This document shows, piece by piece, positions 46,451 to 55,972 of a DNA stretch of 64,000 nucleotides. Source of the DNA: Candidatus Dormiibacterota bacterium (GTDB lineage: Bacteria > Chloroflexota > Dormibacteria > Dormibacterales > Dormibacteraceae); assembly GCA_003169845.1 (NCBI GenBank), contig PNAG01000028.1, positions 207,490 through 271,489 on the forward strand, given 5' to 3'. The notes beneath the pieces are model-generated. The model searched no databases and was not told where the DNA came from. It worked only from the letters and a program-made list of their open reading frames with translations. Position 1 is the stretch's first letter, and each line of letters begins with the position of its first letter. The translations under genes and the position numbers were made by a program.

Positions 46451-47587
46451 TCACGGCAGCCGCCCTTGGGGGACGGTGTGCCAGTAGGTCTTGTTGAAGA
46501 GGGCCTTGGCCCAGTGCCACCGGCGAGCCGGCGTTGGCGACACCGGAGGGTGGTCGTAATCGAAGCTGATCGTCGTGGCCTCCCCCCGGCCGGTCTCCAG
46601 GAAACACATCACCTTTCCGTCGTAGACGTGCGCGGGAGGGAGTTCGCCCTTCAGCTCGGCCACGATCTCAGCCGCTGCGACGGTGGCCTCGTAATGCGCC
46701 ACCGAGCCGCTCTTGGAGATCGGGATGTTGGTCGTGTCCCCGATTGCCCAGATGTGCTCGAACTTCGTGTGCTTCAAGGTGTTCTTGTCGACCGGAACCC
46801 AACCGCGCTCGTCTCCGAGACCCGAGTCCTCGATCACTTTCTGGCCACGGTGCGGTGGCACCAGCACCAGCAGGTCGTAGGCAACCGTCTCGCCTTCGAG
46901 CGAGCTGACGGTCTTCGCGACGGGATCTACCGACTCGACGTTGAAGAAGCCGGTCAGCTCAATGCCGCGCTCATTGAGAATCGGCTGCACCAGCCTGGAC
47001 GTTGCCTCGATGGTGAACGCTCGGTTGAGCGGAGACAGTAGCTTGATCTGGGCCTTCTCGCGGACGCCCCGAGCTCGCAGATAGTCGTCGAGCAGAAACA
47101 CGAACTCCACCGGGGCGGGAGGGCACTTGTAGGGAATGCCGGCGACCCCGATGACGATGGTTCCACCCTGGAAACCCTCCAGGGCGTCGAACAGCCGAAC
47201 GGCTCCATCCATGGTGTAGAAGTCGTGGGCTTCGTTGGCTCCGGGTACTTCGTCCATCAATGTTCGGCTGCCCGTGGCGAGCAGCAGCTGGTCGTAACGC
47301 AGAGTCCGGCCCGATTCGAGCAGAACTTTCTGTCCGATCGGATCGACCCGGGTGGCAACATCCACGATTAGCGAGACACCACGGCGGAGCAGGTGCGCCT
47401 CTGCGCGCTGCAGCGCCGACGGCTGTTCTTGGCCTATGGCGACGTACAGGAATCCGGGCTGGTAGACGTGAATCCCTGTGGCGTCCACCACCGTGACGTG
47501 CGCCCTGCCTGAACTCTGCTTGGCGACCAGGTTGGCCACGATCGTCCCTCCGACACCGCCACCCAGGATCACGACATCAGCAGCCAT
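46451..47587 (-). CDS. FAD-dependent oxidoreductase, sulfide:quinone reductase-like
   Basis: VVILGGGVGGTIVANLVAKQSSGRAHVTVVD, YDQLLLATGSRTLMDEVPG, FEHIWAIGDTTNIPISKSGSVAHYEA. Confidence 0.88.
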   Translation of the reverse strand: MAADVVILGGGVGGTIVANLVAKQSSGRAHVTVVDATGIHVYQPGFLYVAIGQEQPSALQRAEAHLLRRGVSLIVDVATRVDPIGQKVLLESGRTLRYDQLLLATGSRTLMDEVPGANEAHDFYTMDGAVRLFDALEGFQGGTIVIGVAGIPYKCPPAPVEFVFLLDDYLRARGVREKAQIKLLSPLNRAFTIEATSRLVQPILNERGIELTGFFNVESVDPVAKTVSSLEGETVAYDLLVLVPPHRGQKVIEDSGLGDERGWVPVDKNTLKHTKFEHIWAIGDTTNIPISKSGSVAHYEATVAAAEIVAELKGELPPAHVYDGKVMCFLETGRGEATTISFDYDHPPVSPTPARRWHWAKALFNKTYWHTVPQGRLP

Positions 47588-47590
47588 GTC

Positions 47591-47842
47591 TCACCTCGCC
47601 TTACGCACGACAAAGTGCGTATAGCCGTTGTCCTGGACTACCTCAACAAGGTCGTGCCTGGCCTTGGCCAGCCAGGCCGGTATGTCGGTCTTGGAGCCCT
47701 CGTCGCTCGAGAGAACCTCGAAGACCTGCCCGACCTGTCCCTGGCGAATGGCGCCGATCAGGTTCATCAGCGGACCGGGGCATGCCATCCCGCGAGCGTC
47801 GATCGTCTTGTCGATCTGCAGTTTGCCCACCAATGTGCTCAT
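47591..47842 (-). CDS. TusA-family sulfur carrier protein
   Basis: KTIDARGMACPGPLMNLIGAIRQGQVGQVFEVLSSDEGSKTDIPAWLAKARHD. Confidence 0.88.
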   Translation of the reverse strand: MSTLVGKLQIDKTIDARGMACPGPLMNLIGAIRQGQVGQVFEVLSSDEGSKTDIPAWLAKARHDLVEVVQDNGYTHFVVRKAR

Positions 47843-47854
47843 TTCGCTCTGTCC

Positions 47855-48286
47855 TTAGATGAATACGACCTGGCCATCTGAGGCCGAGGCCATGAATGCA
47901 GCGACTCCCTCGATGCCGTCCACGATCGGGTCGAGGTCTTCACGCCCGATACCGAACATGTCCATCGAAAGTGCGCAGGCCTGGATGTTCACCTCGCCGA
48001 CGTCCTTGGCCTGCTTGAGGAGCTCGCTCCAGTGCTGGCCTTTGTGAGCGCGAATGAGCGGAGCCTGTGACACCGTCGCCTCGGGGGACAGGGCGTGGTC
48101 CGCATTGACCCGGCCGGCTCGAAAAGCATCGAGGGCGTAGTACTGCAGGAAAAGGTTCACCGGCCGGCCCATGACGGCGGCTCCCACGGCCAGCACTGCG
48201 GCCGCCGTCAGCTTGTCATCGGTCCCCGAGAACATCACGAGAGAAAGCGGCTTTTCGTGATCGTCGACCATCAGGTTTGCCTCCAT
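47855..48286 (-). CDS. DsrE-family protein
   Basis: LSLVMFSGTDDKLTAAAVLAVGAAVMGRPVNLFLQYYAL, IQACALSMDMFGI. Confidence 0.85.
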   Translation of the reverse strand: MEANLMVDDHEKPLSLVMFSGTDDKLTAAAVLAVGAAVMGRPVNLFLQYYALDAFRAGRVNADHALSPEATVSQAPLIRAHKGQHWSELLKQAKDVGEVNIQACALSMDMFGIGREDLDPIVDGIEGVAAFMASASDGQVVFI

Positions 48287-48575
48287 TGCTACGTGTCCAC
48301 TGCTACGAGTTTCGATGGCGAAGCCGACTCAGGCCAGAGGCAGCGGTCCCGTGCGCTGAGGGCCATATGACTCCCATGTGGAGCTAGTTACAGAGCCACG
48401 GTTCAGCCGCATCATCCCGTTTGTGGAGTGACCGGAATGTGTGCGCGGACGACCCTGCCGGCACGGCTGAGGTTGGCGGCATTTTACGGGCATCGAAGTC
48501 AGAGGGTTTCCCGGCTAAGCTATCAAACAAGCTGTCAACTTCGAACTGCAACGTAGCCACTGCAGGGGCAGGCCG

Positions 48576-49388
48576 GTGAGAAGCCAGAGGTTCCGATCAA
48601 TACGTCGCTGCCGCGGCGCAATCCCCTCCGCGGCCGTGGTTCTGCTGGCGGCTTGCTCGCTTGGGCAAGCGCAGTCCACACCAACTCCAAGCCCTCCACC
48701 GGGTCTCCAGACTGCATCAGTCGCCAATGGTCGCTTCAGCGTTTTCTATGGGGTTGATGCCATCGCTTATGCGAAGAGCGTGCAGCGCGACCTTCCCCAC
48801 ATTGTGGAAACCTCGCTCCAGCACATCGATCACCTGCTGCCCGGTCCGCGGGCTACGGTCATCATCCAGGTCTGCGATGCCCCGATTGCGGAGACCGGAA
48901 CCTGTGGATTGACCTCTGGCACGGGCTTGGTCAGCGAGGTTGGATTCGCAGCTACACCCGGGATCACCATTGAAACGGCGTTGGACACATGGCTGCCGAG
49001 GACGCTGGCGCACGAAGTCCACCAGGAAGTGCGAAGTCAATCATCCACCGGACGTCGAACCCTGCTGGCCGATCTTGTTTTGGAGGGCACCGCCGACGTT
49101 TTCGACAATCAGGCGTTTCCCGGTGAGGCCAACCCGTGGGATTTGGCAATTACGCCCTCTCAGGAGCACGCACTGTGGGCCCAAGCGCAACTATCGCTGA
49201 CTTCAGTCGGCCTCTATCAAGACTGGATGTTCGGGGACAGCTCCATGGGTATTCCCCATTGGGCAGGTTTCACCATCGGCTACCACATCGCGGCCGACTA
49301 CCTTTTGCGACACCAGGCGACCACAACCAGCACTCTTGCGACGCTGCCGGCGGCGTCGATTCTGGCAGGGAGGGACTACAGCCCGTAA
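48576..49388 (+). CDS. Secreted lipoprotein, possible Zn-peptidase (DUF2268-like)
   Basis: Lipobox-like VLLAACSLG; LAHEVHQEVRS followed by LLADLVLEGTADVF. Confidence 0.5.
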   Translation: MRSQRFRSIRRCRGAIPSAAVVLLAACSLGQAQSTPTPSPPPGLQTASVANGRFSVFYGVDAIAYAKSVQRDLPHIVETSLQHIDHLLPGPRATVIIQVCDAPIAETGTCGLTSGTGLVSEVGFAATPGITIETALDTWLPRTLAHEVHQEVRSQSSTGRRTLLADLVLEGTADVFDNQAFPGEANPWDLAITPSQEHALWAQAQLSLTSVGLYQDWMFGDSSMGIPHWAGFTIGYHIAADYLLRHQATTTSTLATLPAASILAGRDYSP

Positions 49389-49782
49389 CGCATTCCCAAC
49401 GTGCCCAGGTGGCGGGGTGCGCAGCTCGTCACCCCCGCGCTCGCACGATGGTGAGCCGGGCCCCGGGCATAGGACCTGTGGCGGCGGGCTTGATCACGGG
49501 TCGTCGGGTGGTTAGGCGCCCGCCGTTTGGCGATCCGCACTGCCGCTGAGCCGCGCCATGAGCTCCTGCAGCAACGTCAGCTCCCCCACCGTCAGTCCCT
49601 TCGGATCATGGTTCAGCGCGGCACTCAATGCGATAGCGACTGTCTGTAGCGAAGGATTCAGGGTGACCCCATATGGGCCGGATCACCGCAAACGCCTTTG
49701 ACGGCCGCGGGTTGCAGTTTGGTGGCGCGAATCCTGAGGAGAGAGGGGCGGTGTCAGCGCCGGCCGCCCCTCTCTGAACGCC

Positions 49783-50325
49783 CTACGGACAGGTGGTTCT
49801 CAGGATGGAGAACGTCTGCACGATCCCGGAGGCGCTCACGCTTAAGTGGTCGACCACGTGGTACGTGATCTGCGATCCGTCAGAGCCTGTCAGGACAATG
49901 TTGCCGGCGTCGTGCATAACAGAGTTGTTCTTGTTCAAGCTGTCGCCGAACCAGAACGTCATCTCCCCCCGGTAACTGGGAGCTCCAGAAGCGTTGGGGG
50001 CGTTGGGCACAAAGGTGAAGTGAGAGGTCGAAGTCCCCGTGATCCAGAGATCTCCTGCTGCGTTGACGGTTATATGAACGACTGAGTTTGTGATCGTGGT
50101 GGCCGTGCCTACGACGCCCGAGCAGGGGTTCACGTTGGCGGTATCCACCGAGACCACGCCGTGGAGAGTCGCTGTGTAAGTGCAGCTCGGCACCGAGGCG
50201 CCTGTGACCGCGTCGAAGCAGAACGGAGTATGTACCTCGGCCGCCGCGGCGGGCATCGGAACCGCGAGTGCGCCCAACACGAGCGCCGGGATGAGCAGCT
50301 GCCGCCATCGATGTGTCATTTGCAA
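49783..50325 (-). CDS. Secreted hypothetical protein
   Basis: Signal peptide-like N-terminus (LLIPALVLGALAVPMPAAAA), beta-rich remainder. Confidence 0.55.
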   Translation of the reverse strand: MQMTHRWRQLLIPALVLGALAVPMPAAAAEVHTPFCFDAVTGASVPSCTYTATLHGVVSVDTANVNPCSGVVGTATTITNSVVHITVNAAGDLWITGTSTSHFTFVPNAPNASGAPSYRGEMTFWFGDSLNKNNSVMHDAGNIVLTGSDGSQITYHVVDHLSVSASGIVQTFSILRTTCP

Positions 50326-50470
50326 GACACCTCCTTGAGTGATGTCCTAGACCGTGGCAGCCGCCCGCCGCTCCTGGATTCCGTCCAGCCTCGGCATCCG
50401 GATGTCCATTGCTGAATCGACAAGCTAGGGCATGGCTGAATCGCTGTCGTCCCTACTGAGGCGGACCTGT

Positions 50471-50505
50471 CCTCAGCACTGAGGATGTCATCCCTCCGGG
50501 GGATG
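50471..50505 (+). promoter_or_regulatory. Two adjacent palindromes upstream of NarL-type kinase
   Basis: CCTCAG-CA-CTGAGG (50471-50484) and CATCCCTCCGGGGGATG (50489-50505) just before the kinase ORF. Confidence 0.45.
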
Positions 50506-50537
50506 CCGTTCTACTGATCCGCCTTACGCTGGGCGGG

Positions 50538-52592
50538 ATGGCAGGGCGCTTTCGCCGGCCGCTCCACGCCGTAAGCGGCCTGTTTGCGGGGATGACCCGT
50601 GGAGATCTCTTGATTGGGCTGGGCTTCACGCTCGCCGGGGCCCTCGCGCTCCCCGGCACTTTCCTGTCGAACCCGGCCCGATTCGTGACCGCTGTCCCAG
50701 TCCTGGCCGCGCTGTTGAGCATCACCCTTCGACGGCAACGGCCCGTGCTGCCCATCGCGGCCATAACGGCTGTTTCCGCCACGGGCGCGATTGCATCGTG
50801 GCTGATTCCAGGATTCACTCAGGGCAATACCGGGCCCGGGGTCGCCATCTTCGCCCTACTGTTCACGACCTTTTCGCTGGGGATGCATGGGAATCGGCGG
50901 GACCTCGCCATCGCTTCGCTGCTGCCGCTGCTGATGATCACAGCGATCAACTTGCTGGACCCGGCCAACTATTCGCTGGTCGGCGGTCTTGCTTTCACGG
51001 CTGTCTTCGTGGTGGGGGCTCCGCTGCTGGCCGGCCGACTGCTCCGGGACCGCTCCAGGCTGGTGGCGGAACTCCGCCAACAGGAAGCGCTGCTGCGCGC
51101 TGAGCGGAAGGCCAGTGCCGAGGCGGCTCTGGCAAGCGAGAAGCTAGAACTCGCGGCCCAACTGCAAGCGATCCTGGAGACCGGGATGGACCGTCTCGTT
51201 GCGCAGGTGAACCTCGCGCAAGTCGCAGACCAAGGGCACCGTCAGTCGGCGATCGGCGGCATTGAGGCCGTGGCGCGCGAGCTGCTCGGCGAGCTGCGCC
51301 ACGTGCTAGCGGCGATCTCTCCCGGCGCTGATGTCTCGCAGTGGACGGGTGTAGGTTTGCGAGCTGCGCTCGATCGAGCGCGAGTCCCGGTGCCAGACGC
51401 CGATCCGGCCAGGCCGGCGGCTGTGCAGGTGTCCGTAACCCAGATACGCAGACAACTCCAATCGAAGCGATGGCGGGGCCTCGCCCGCTGGGATCTCTGG
51501 CTGGCTGCAGCGGTCTTCGTCGGACTTGTATTTGACGTGCAGACCAACCTACGTGCCGGCGTGGCCACGGTTGTCGCCATCCTCGCCTGCATCGCCGTGG
51601 CGGCGCCGTTGTCCGTAGCCGGCCGGCGGCCGCTCCTGGCCGTTGCGGCTTCGACCGCCGGCGCGGCGATTTTCTCAATCTCCGTCCGGCCGCTCACCCT
51701 CACAAATCTCCTGACCGCAATCACTCTTCTTTTCGCGTTTCCCTTTGTGATAGCCACCTTCGAAGATCGGCGCCGAGCTGTTGCGGGCCTCACCATCTGT
51801 CTTCTCGGCACCCTTGCAACTCGAGGCCTCGATTCGATTGCAGGGATCGCTCCGCTCCTGATCGGGGCCTGGTTTGCCGGGCGAGTGTTCCGTGATCGGA
51901 GTCGGCTAGCTTCGGTTCTACGGGAGACCAATCGGCGGCTCGAGCTGGAACGCCAAGAGAACAACCGGCGAATCGTGTTTGAGGAGCGGGCGCGAATAAC
52001 TCGCGAGGTTCATGACGTTGTCGGCCACAGCCTGACTGTGATCGCACTTCAAGCCGGCGCTGCCCGGCGGCTGTGGAACCGGGACCGTGAAAAGGCCGAG
52101 GGCGCCCTGGTCACTATCGCGCGAGTCGCCGAGGAGGGCAGGCGCGACTTGAGTCGCAGCGGCGATATGAATGGCAACCTCCAAGCCGCAGCCGCCGAAC
52201 CGCCACGACATTTGGAGATCCACGACCTGGTCGAGCGAGCTCAACTCGCCGGACTGACGGTTGGAGTCCAGGTTCAGGGGTCGGAGGTCGACCTTGACCC
52301 CGCTGCAGAGCTCGCCGCCTACCGGCTGGTCCAAGAGGCCTTGACGAACGTCCTCAAGCACGTGCCCGTAGCGACTGCGGAAATCAGCCTGCGCTATCGG
52401 GAGACTGGACTAGAAGTAGCCGTCAACAACGCCATCAGGGTGTTGCCTGCGTCCGACCGCGCCCTCGGGCGAGGCCTTAGTGGCATGCTCGAGAGGGTAA
52501 CCGCATGTGGCGGAACGCTGGAATGGGGACCAAATCCAGCCGGGGAATTCGAGGTGCGGGCCTGGTTCCCGGCGGCGGCAGGCGCCCGTTGA
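50538..52592 (+). CDS. Membrane sensor histidine kinase, NarL/HisKA_3 type
   Basis: Multiple TM helices; ITREVHDVVGHSLTVIALQAGAARRL; LAAYRLVQEALTNVLKHV; RGLSGMLERVTACGGTLEWG. Confidence 0.9.
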   Translation: MAGRFRRPLHAVSGLFAGMTRGDLLIGLGFTLAGALALPGTFLSNPARFVTAVPVLAALLSITLRRQRPVLPIAAITAVSATGAIASWLIPGFTQGNTGPGVAIFALLFTTFSLGMHGNRRDLAIASLLPLLMITAINLLDPANYSLVGGLAFTAVFVVGAPLLAGRLLRDRSRLVAELRQQEALLRAERKASAEAALASEKLELAAQLQAILETGMDRLVAQVNLAQVADQGHRQSAIGGIEAVARELLGELRHVLAAISPGADVSQWTGVGLRAALDRARVPVPDADPARPAAVQVSVTQIRRQLQSKRWRGLARWDLWLAAAVFVGLVFDVQTNLRAGVATVVAILACIAVAAPLSVAGRRPLLAVAASTAGAAIFSISVRPLTLTNLLTAITLLFAFPFVIATFEDRRRAVAGLTICLLGTLATRGLDSIAGIAPLLIGAWFAGRVFRDRSRLASVLRETNRRLELERQENNRRIVFEERARITREVHDVVGHSLTVIALQAGAARRLWNRDREKAEGALVTIARVAEEGRRDLSRSGDMNGNLQAAAAEPPRHLEIHDLVERAQLAGLTVGVQVQGSEVDLDPAAELAAYRLVQEALTNVLKHVPVATAEISLRYRETGLEVAVNNAIRVLPASDRALGRGLSGMLERVTACGGTLEWGPNPAGEFEVRAWFPAAAGAR

Positions 52593-53272
52593 TCAGAGTC
52601 GCCATCGCCGACGACCAGCAATTGGTCAGGGCCGGCCTTCGCATGATCCTGGAGGGCGAGTCGGACTTCGAGGTTGTCGGCGAGGCCGCCGATGGCGAGG
52701 AGGCAGTTGCGCTTGCAACGCGCGAGCAGCCGGACGTGCTCCTGCTCGACGTTCGCATGCCAGGTCTGGATGGGTTTGCAACCGCCCAACGAATCCTGGA
52801 GGACGGGTCTCATCAAAACATCCGCGTGCTGATGCTCACGACCTTCGATCTCGACGACTACGTCTTCGCGGCGCTGCGCGTCGGAGCGTCCGGCTTTCTG
52901 CTCAAGGACATGGCCGGGGAGGACATCGTCGCCGCAGTCAGGCAGGCGGCCCGAGGCGGGGACTCGATTCTCGCGCCGGCCGTAACGCGGCGCCTGATCG
53001 AACGCTTCGCGACCCGTCGCGGCGGGGTCCATACACCAAATGCCTCGGTTGGCCACCTCACGGCGCGCGAGCTCGAGGTCCTGCGCCTGATCGCGGGAGG
53101 CTTGTCGAACGCAGAAATCGCCCGATCCTTGAAAATCGGGGAGGCGACCGTCAAGACGCATGTTGCGCGGGTGCTGATGAAGCTCGAGCTGCGCGATCGC
53201 GTTCAGGCTGTGATCTTCGCGTATGAAAGTGGATTGGTGAACGGGGTCGACCGGATTCAGGACACGCCGTGA
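52589..53272 (+). CDS. LuxR/NarL-family response regulator
   Basis: VAIADDQQLVRAGLRMIL, VLLLDVRMPGLDG, LTARELEVLRLIAGGLSNAEIARSLKIGEATVKTHVARVLMKL; TTG start overlapping kinase TGA. Confidence 0.92.
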   Translation: MIRVAIADDQQLVRAGLRMILEGESDFEVVGEAADGEEAVALATREQPDVLLLDVRMPGLDGFATAQRILEDGSHQNIRVLMLTTFDLDDYVFAALRVGASGFLLKDMAGEDIVAAVRQAARGGDSILAPAVTRRLIERFATRRGGVHTPNASVGHLTARELEVLRLIAGGLSNAEIARSLKIGEATVKTHVARVLMKLELRDRVQAVIFAYESGLVNGVDRIQDTP

Positions 53273-53305
53273 CGTCAAAAGGGTTCGGTTACCCTACCTA
53301 TCGGC

Positions 53306-53350
53306 GCTGGCGTAGCTCAATTGGCAGAGCAGCTGTTTTGTAAATAGGTG
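53306..53350 (+). tRNA. Truncated tRNA-Thr (anticodon TGT), lacking T-arm and 3' acceptor
   Basis: GCTGGCG-TA-GCTCAATTGGCAGAGC-A-GCTGT-TTTGTAA-ATAGG matches tRNA 5' half; no GGTTCGA T-arm or CGCCAGC 3' strand follows. Confidence 0.65.
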
Positions 53351-53456
53351 GTCTGCCGCTGAATGCGAAATCGGCCCAAAAGGGCCTTATGACCCGTTGT
53401 TTAAAACAACTGAACTGCACTTCGTGCCGCTGCGGTAAGAATGCCTTGATGACCGA

Positions 53457-53693
53457 TCAGTCTTCGGGAAGAGCCGCAAAATCACGCCTTGTTTTCATAT
53501 ACCAGGCCATTCCTGATATGGGATTTTTCCACCTACCCTCCATCCTCTTCAGGGCGCTTTTGTGCGTTTCATCACCCCCTGCGACCATTTCTTTTAGATG
53601 CTTATCTTCCGCTTTTATAACGTCATCAGCCGCAATTCCATGAAACGGGACATCACATGGTCCACCCATTTGTTTACATGTCATTGTTTTCAT
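53457..53693 (-). CDS. DUF1059-like small protein in a low-GC foreign-looking segment
   Basis: MKTMTCKQMGGPCDVPFHGIAADDVIKAEDKHLKEMVAGGDETHKSALKRM; strong SD AAAGGAGG; base composition clearly lower in GC than flanks. Confidence 0.7.
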   Translation of the reverse strand: MKTMTCKQMGGPCDVPFHGIAADDVIKAEDKHLKEMVAGGDETHKSALKRMEGRWKNPISGMAWYMKTRRDFAALPED

Positions 53694-53796
53694 AAGTCTC
53701 GCCTCCTTTCATAGGTATCCAACGGAAACAGCGGCGCGATGCTCCTGGACCGAGCGGCACGGGCTACGCAGCGACATTCGCCATCGGCCTCAATAC

Positions 53797-54132
53797 TCAG
53801 GGCGACTGCATCAGCCCGATTACGTTGCCATTCGCGTCCTTCACTTTCGCGATCAGCTTGCCGCCACCGACGTCCTTGACGTCCTGGTCGGTCACTGCTC
53901 CCGCGTCTACCAGCTCTTGCAGCCTCGCCGTGATGTCCTTGACCTCCCAGTAGGCCAGGGGTCCTGACGTTTGCGCGTGGGGATCGAGGCCGATCTCCAG
54001 TTCGCCGGTCCGGAAGCCGACGTAGTACGGCGCGTCCGCGTACGGCTCGACCCCCAGGAGCTCGCGGTAGAACGCCTTCGCTTTGGCAATGTCCTTTACC
54101 GGGTAGACGAGCAAGCGCATTCCTTGATTCAC
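53797..54132 (-). CDS. VOC-family (glyoxalase/bleomycin resistance-like) protein
   Basis: MRLLVYPVKDIAKAKAFYRELLGVEPYADAPYYVGFRTGELEIGLDP; AGGAGGT upstream of GTG 54132. Confidence 0.88.
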   Translation of the reverse strand: MNQGMRLLVYPVKDIAKAKAFYRELLGVEPYADAPYYVGFRTGELEIGLDPHAQTSGPLAYWEVKDITARLQELVDAGAVTDQDVKDVGGGKLIAKVKDANGNVIGLMQSP

Positions 54133-54168
54133 GGGCGACCTCCTGTTGGTGCAGGTAGTTTTGCCTGT

Positions 54169-54188
54169 ATATGCCTTGACACGCATAT
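54169..54188. promoter_or_regulatory. ArsR-like operator
   Basis: Perfect inverted repeat ATATGC-CTTGACAC-GCATAT between divergent VOC and ArsR genes. Confidence 0.55.
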
Positions 54189-54211
54189 GCTCTGGGGAGT
54201 ATATCAAGAGA

Positions 54212-54556
54212 GTGAAATCTGTGTTCGAAATCATTGCGGAGCCGAACCGCCGCGCGATACTGAGCCTCCTGGTCTCGTCACAACAGTCGGTTGGAGAGAT
54301 CGAGCGTCGGCTTCGTATGCCGCAGCCGACCGTGTCAAAGCACCTGCGAGTGCTGCGCGAGGCCGGTTTCGTGGAATCCACGGTGGACGCACAGCGCCGG
54401 CTCTACCGAATGAAACCTGAACCACTGCAGGAGGTGGATGTCTGGCTGGCTCCGTTCCGCCGGTTCTGGTCCGCTCACGTAGATGCTCTCGAACGCCACC
54501 TCGACCACATGGAGCAATCCACACCAACGAAAAGGAAGACAACGAGAAGAAGATGA
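54212..54556 (+). CDS. ArsR-family transcriptional regulator
   Basis: VKSVFEIIAEPNRRAILSLLVSSQQSVGEIERRLRMPQPTVSKHLRVLREAGFVE. Confidence 0.9.
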   Translation: MKSVFEIIAEPNRRAILSLLVSSQQSVGEIERRLRMPQPTVSKHLRVLREAGFVESTVDAQRRLYRMKPEPLQEVDVWLAPFRRFWSAHVDALERHLDHMEQSTPTKRKTTRRR

Positions 54557-55122
54557 CCGATCGCGATCAGTACACACCGGGTCCGGCCGGCGGGGCTGAG
54601 GTGCGGAAGGACGGAGAAAAGTGGACGCTCATTCTCGTCAGAGAGCTGCGCCACTCGCCGGAAAAAGTCTGGCAGGCGCTAACCGACCAGGCGCATCTGC
54701 GCGAGTGGGCGCCCTTTGAAGCCGATGGGAGCCTGGGTACCGTTGGAACCACGGTGAAGCTCACCACGGTGGGAGCGCCCACGCCGCACGTTTCCGAAAC
54801 AACAGTGACGCGAGCCGACGCTCCCAAGGTGCTTGAGTACAACTGGGGGGCTGGCAACGATATCCGGTGGGAACTCGAAGCCTCTGGTGGCGGCACACGC
54901 CTGACGCTGTGGCACAACATCGATCGCCGCTTCATCTCAATGGGTGCTGCCGGGTGGCACATTTGTTTCGATGTTCTGGATCACCTTCTCAGCGGAACTC
55001 CCATCGGCCGCATCGTTGCTGGCGAGGCGATGAAGTTCGGTTGGCCTCGGCTCAACTCGGAGTACGCCCAGCAATTCGGTATCGAAGTTCCGAGCTGGCC
55101 ACCCAAAGTCGCCCAATCCTGA
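54553..55122 (+). CDS. SRPBCC/AHSA1-domain protein
   Basis: LILVRELRHSPEKVWQALTDQAHLREWAPFEADGSLGTVGTTVKLTT; coupled to the ArsR gene. Confidence 0.85.
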   Translation: MTDRDQYTPGPAGGAEVRKDGEKWTLILVRELRHSPEKVWQALTDQAHLREWAPFEADGSLGTVGTTVKLTTVGAPTPHVSETTVTRADAPKVLEYNWGAGNDIRWELEASGGGTRLTLWHNIDRRFISMGAAGWHICFDVLDHLLSGTPIGRIVAGEAMKFGWPRLNSEYAQQFGIEVPSWPPKVAQS

Positions 55123-55416
55123 GCCGAGGAAACCTGTATGAGATTCTTCGAGGGTCTTGCGAACACAGCAAAACTACTACACGAACTGGCTCTACTAGCG
55201 CTCGGCATGGCAACCAGGGCGGGGAGCCGCTTCGGCCGGTTGCGAATTCAGTTTAGCCCCCGATCCCCCTGTCAGAAATCATGAACTCTTGGGCTCCCCG
55301 CGCCCCCAAGATCCTTCTGGGAGGGCACCGAAACCGCCGAGCTGCCACCTCGCGCTCAAACGTGGCCTCGACGGACCGACTGAACCCGACAGGTCGGAAG
55401 TCCTAGCCTGGCGATC

Positions 55417-55857
55417 CTATCCTTCGGTCATCCTGACCGCCAGCCAGAAGATCCCCAGCGTCACAACCAAAAGCAACACGGATACCACGCGGGACACGGC
55501 GATCGCACGACGAGAATCCATGCGGCGCCCGGCCACGGTGTGAACGGCGGTGAGCGCCACGACCAATAAAGCAAGGCTCGTCTTCGTTTCCAGGAGTCGG
55601 CCGAAGTCGGTTCGTGGCAGCGCCGAGAGGTTGTAGCCGAGCCGGGGCCACGCCATCGCAGCTCCCGAGACTGCGATCAGGGCCCACGCTATGACGGACC
55701 CGAGCAGGAAGGCTCGCCCGGTTCGTGACATCAAGCACCGGAAGGTTGGCCGGTCCAGAGTTCGCGCCGCGATCACGGCGACCACCGCGAGGAAGATCAT
55801 GCCGCCGAGCCAGAAAGCCGCAGCGACCAGATGAATCAGCCGCCAGGTCTCGTCCAA
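55417..55857 (-). CDS. CopD-like membrane protein
   Basis: LIHLVAAAFWLGGMIFLAVV...; four hydrophobic segments. Confidence 0.6.
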   Translation of the reverse strand: MDETWRLIHLVAAAFWLGGMIFLAVVAVIAARTLDRPTFRCLMSRTGRAFLLGSVIAWALIAVSGAAMAWPRLGYNLSALPRTDFGRLLETKTSLALLVVALTAVHTVAGRRMDSRRAIAVSRVVSVLLLVVTLGIFWLAVRMTEG

Positions 55858-55972
55858 CCTCTCGACACATGATGGGGTCCCGGCGACGGGGAGGTTGGGC
55901 GGCAGCGACCTCGAGTCACCGTGAACAAGGGATCAACTGATTCGGACAGGCGTTTCCTCGCCAGTCTCGGCA

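Noticed and set aside
49512-49683. Small minus-strand frame ...LNPSLQTVAIALSAALNHDPKGLTVGELTLLQELMARLSGSADRQTAGA
   Set aside because: Looks protein-like but has no ATG/GTG start or clear RBS near its N-terminal end; could be a remnant, not supportable as a gene.
53341-53400. Group I intron interrupting the tRNA-Thr
   Set aside because: No recognisable P/Q/R/S core segments after the break and no 3' tRNA exon found downstream to 53.8 kb.
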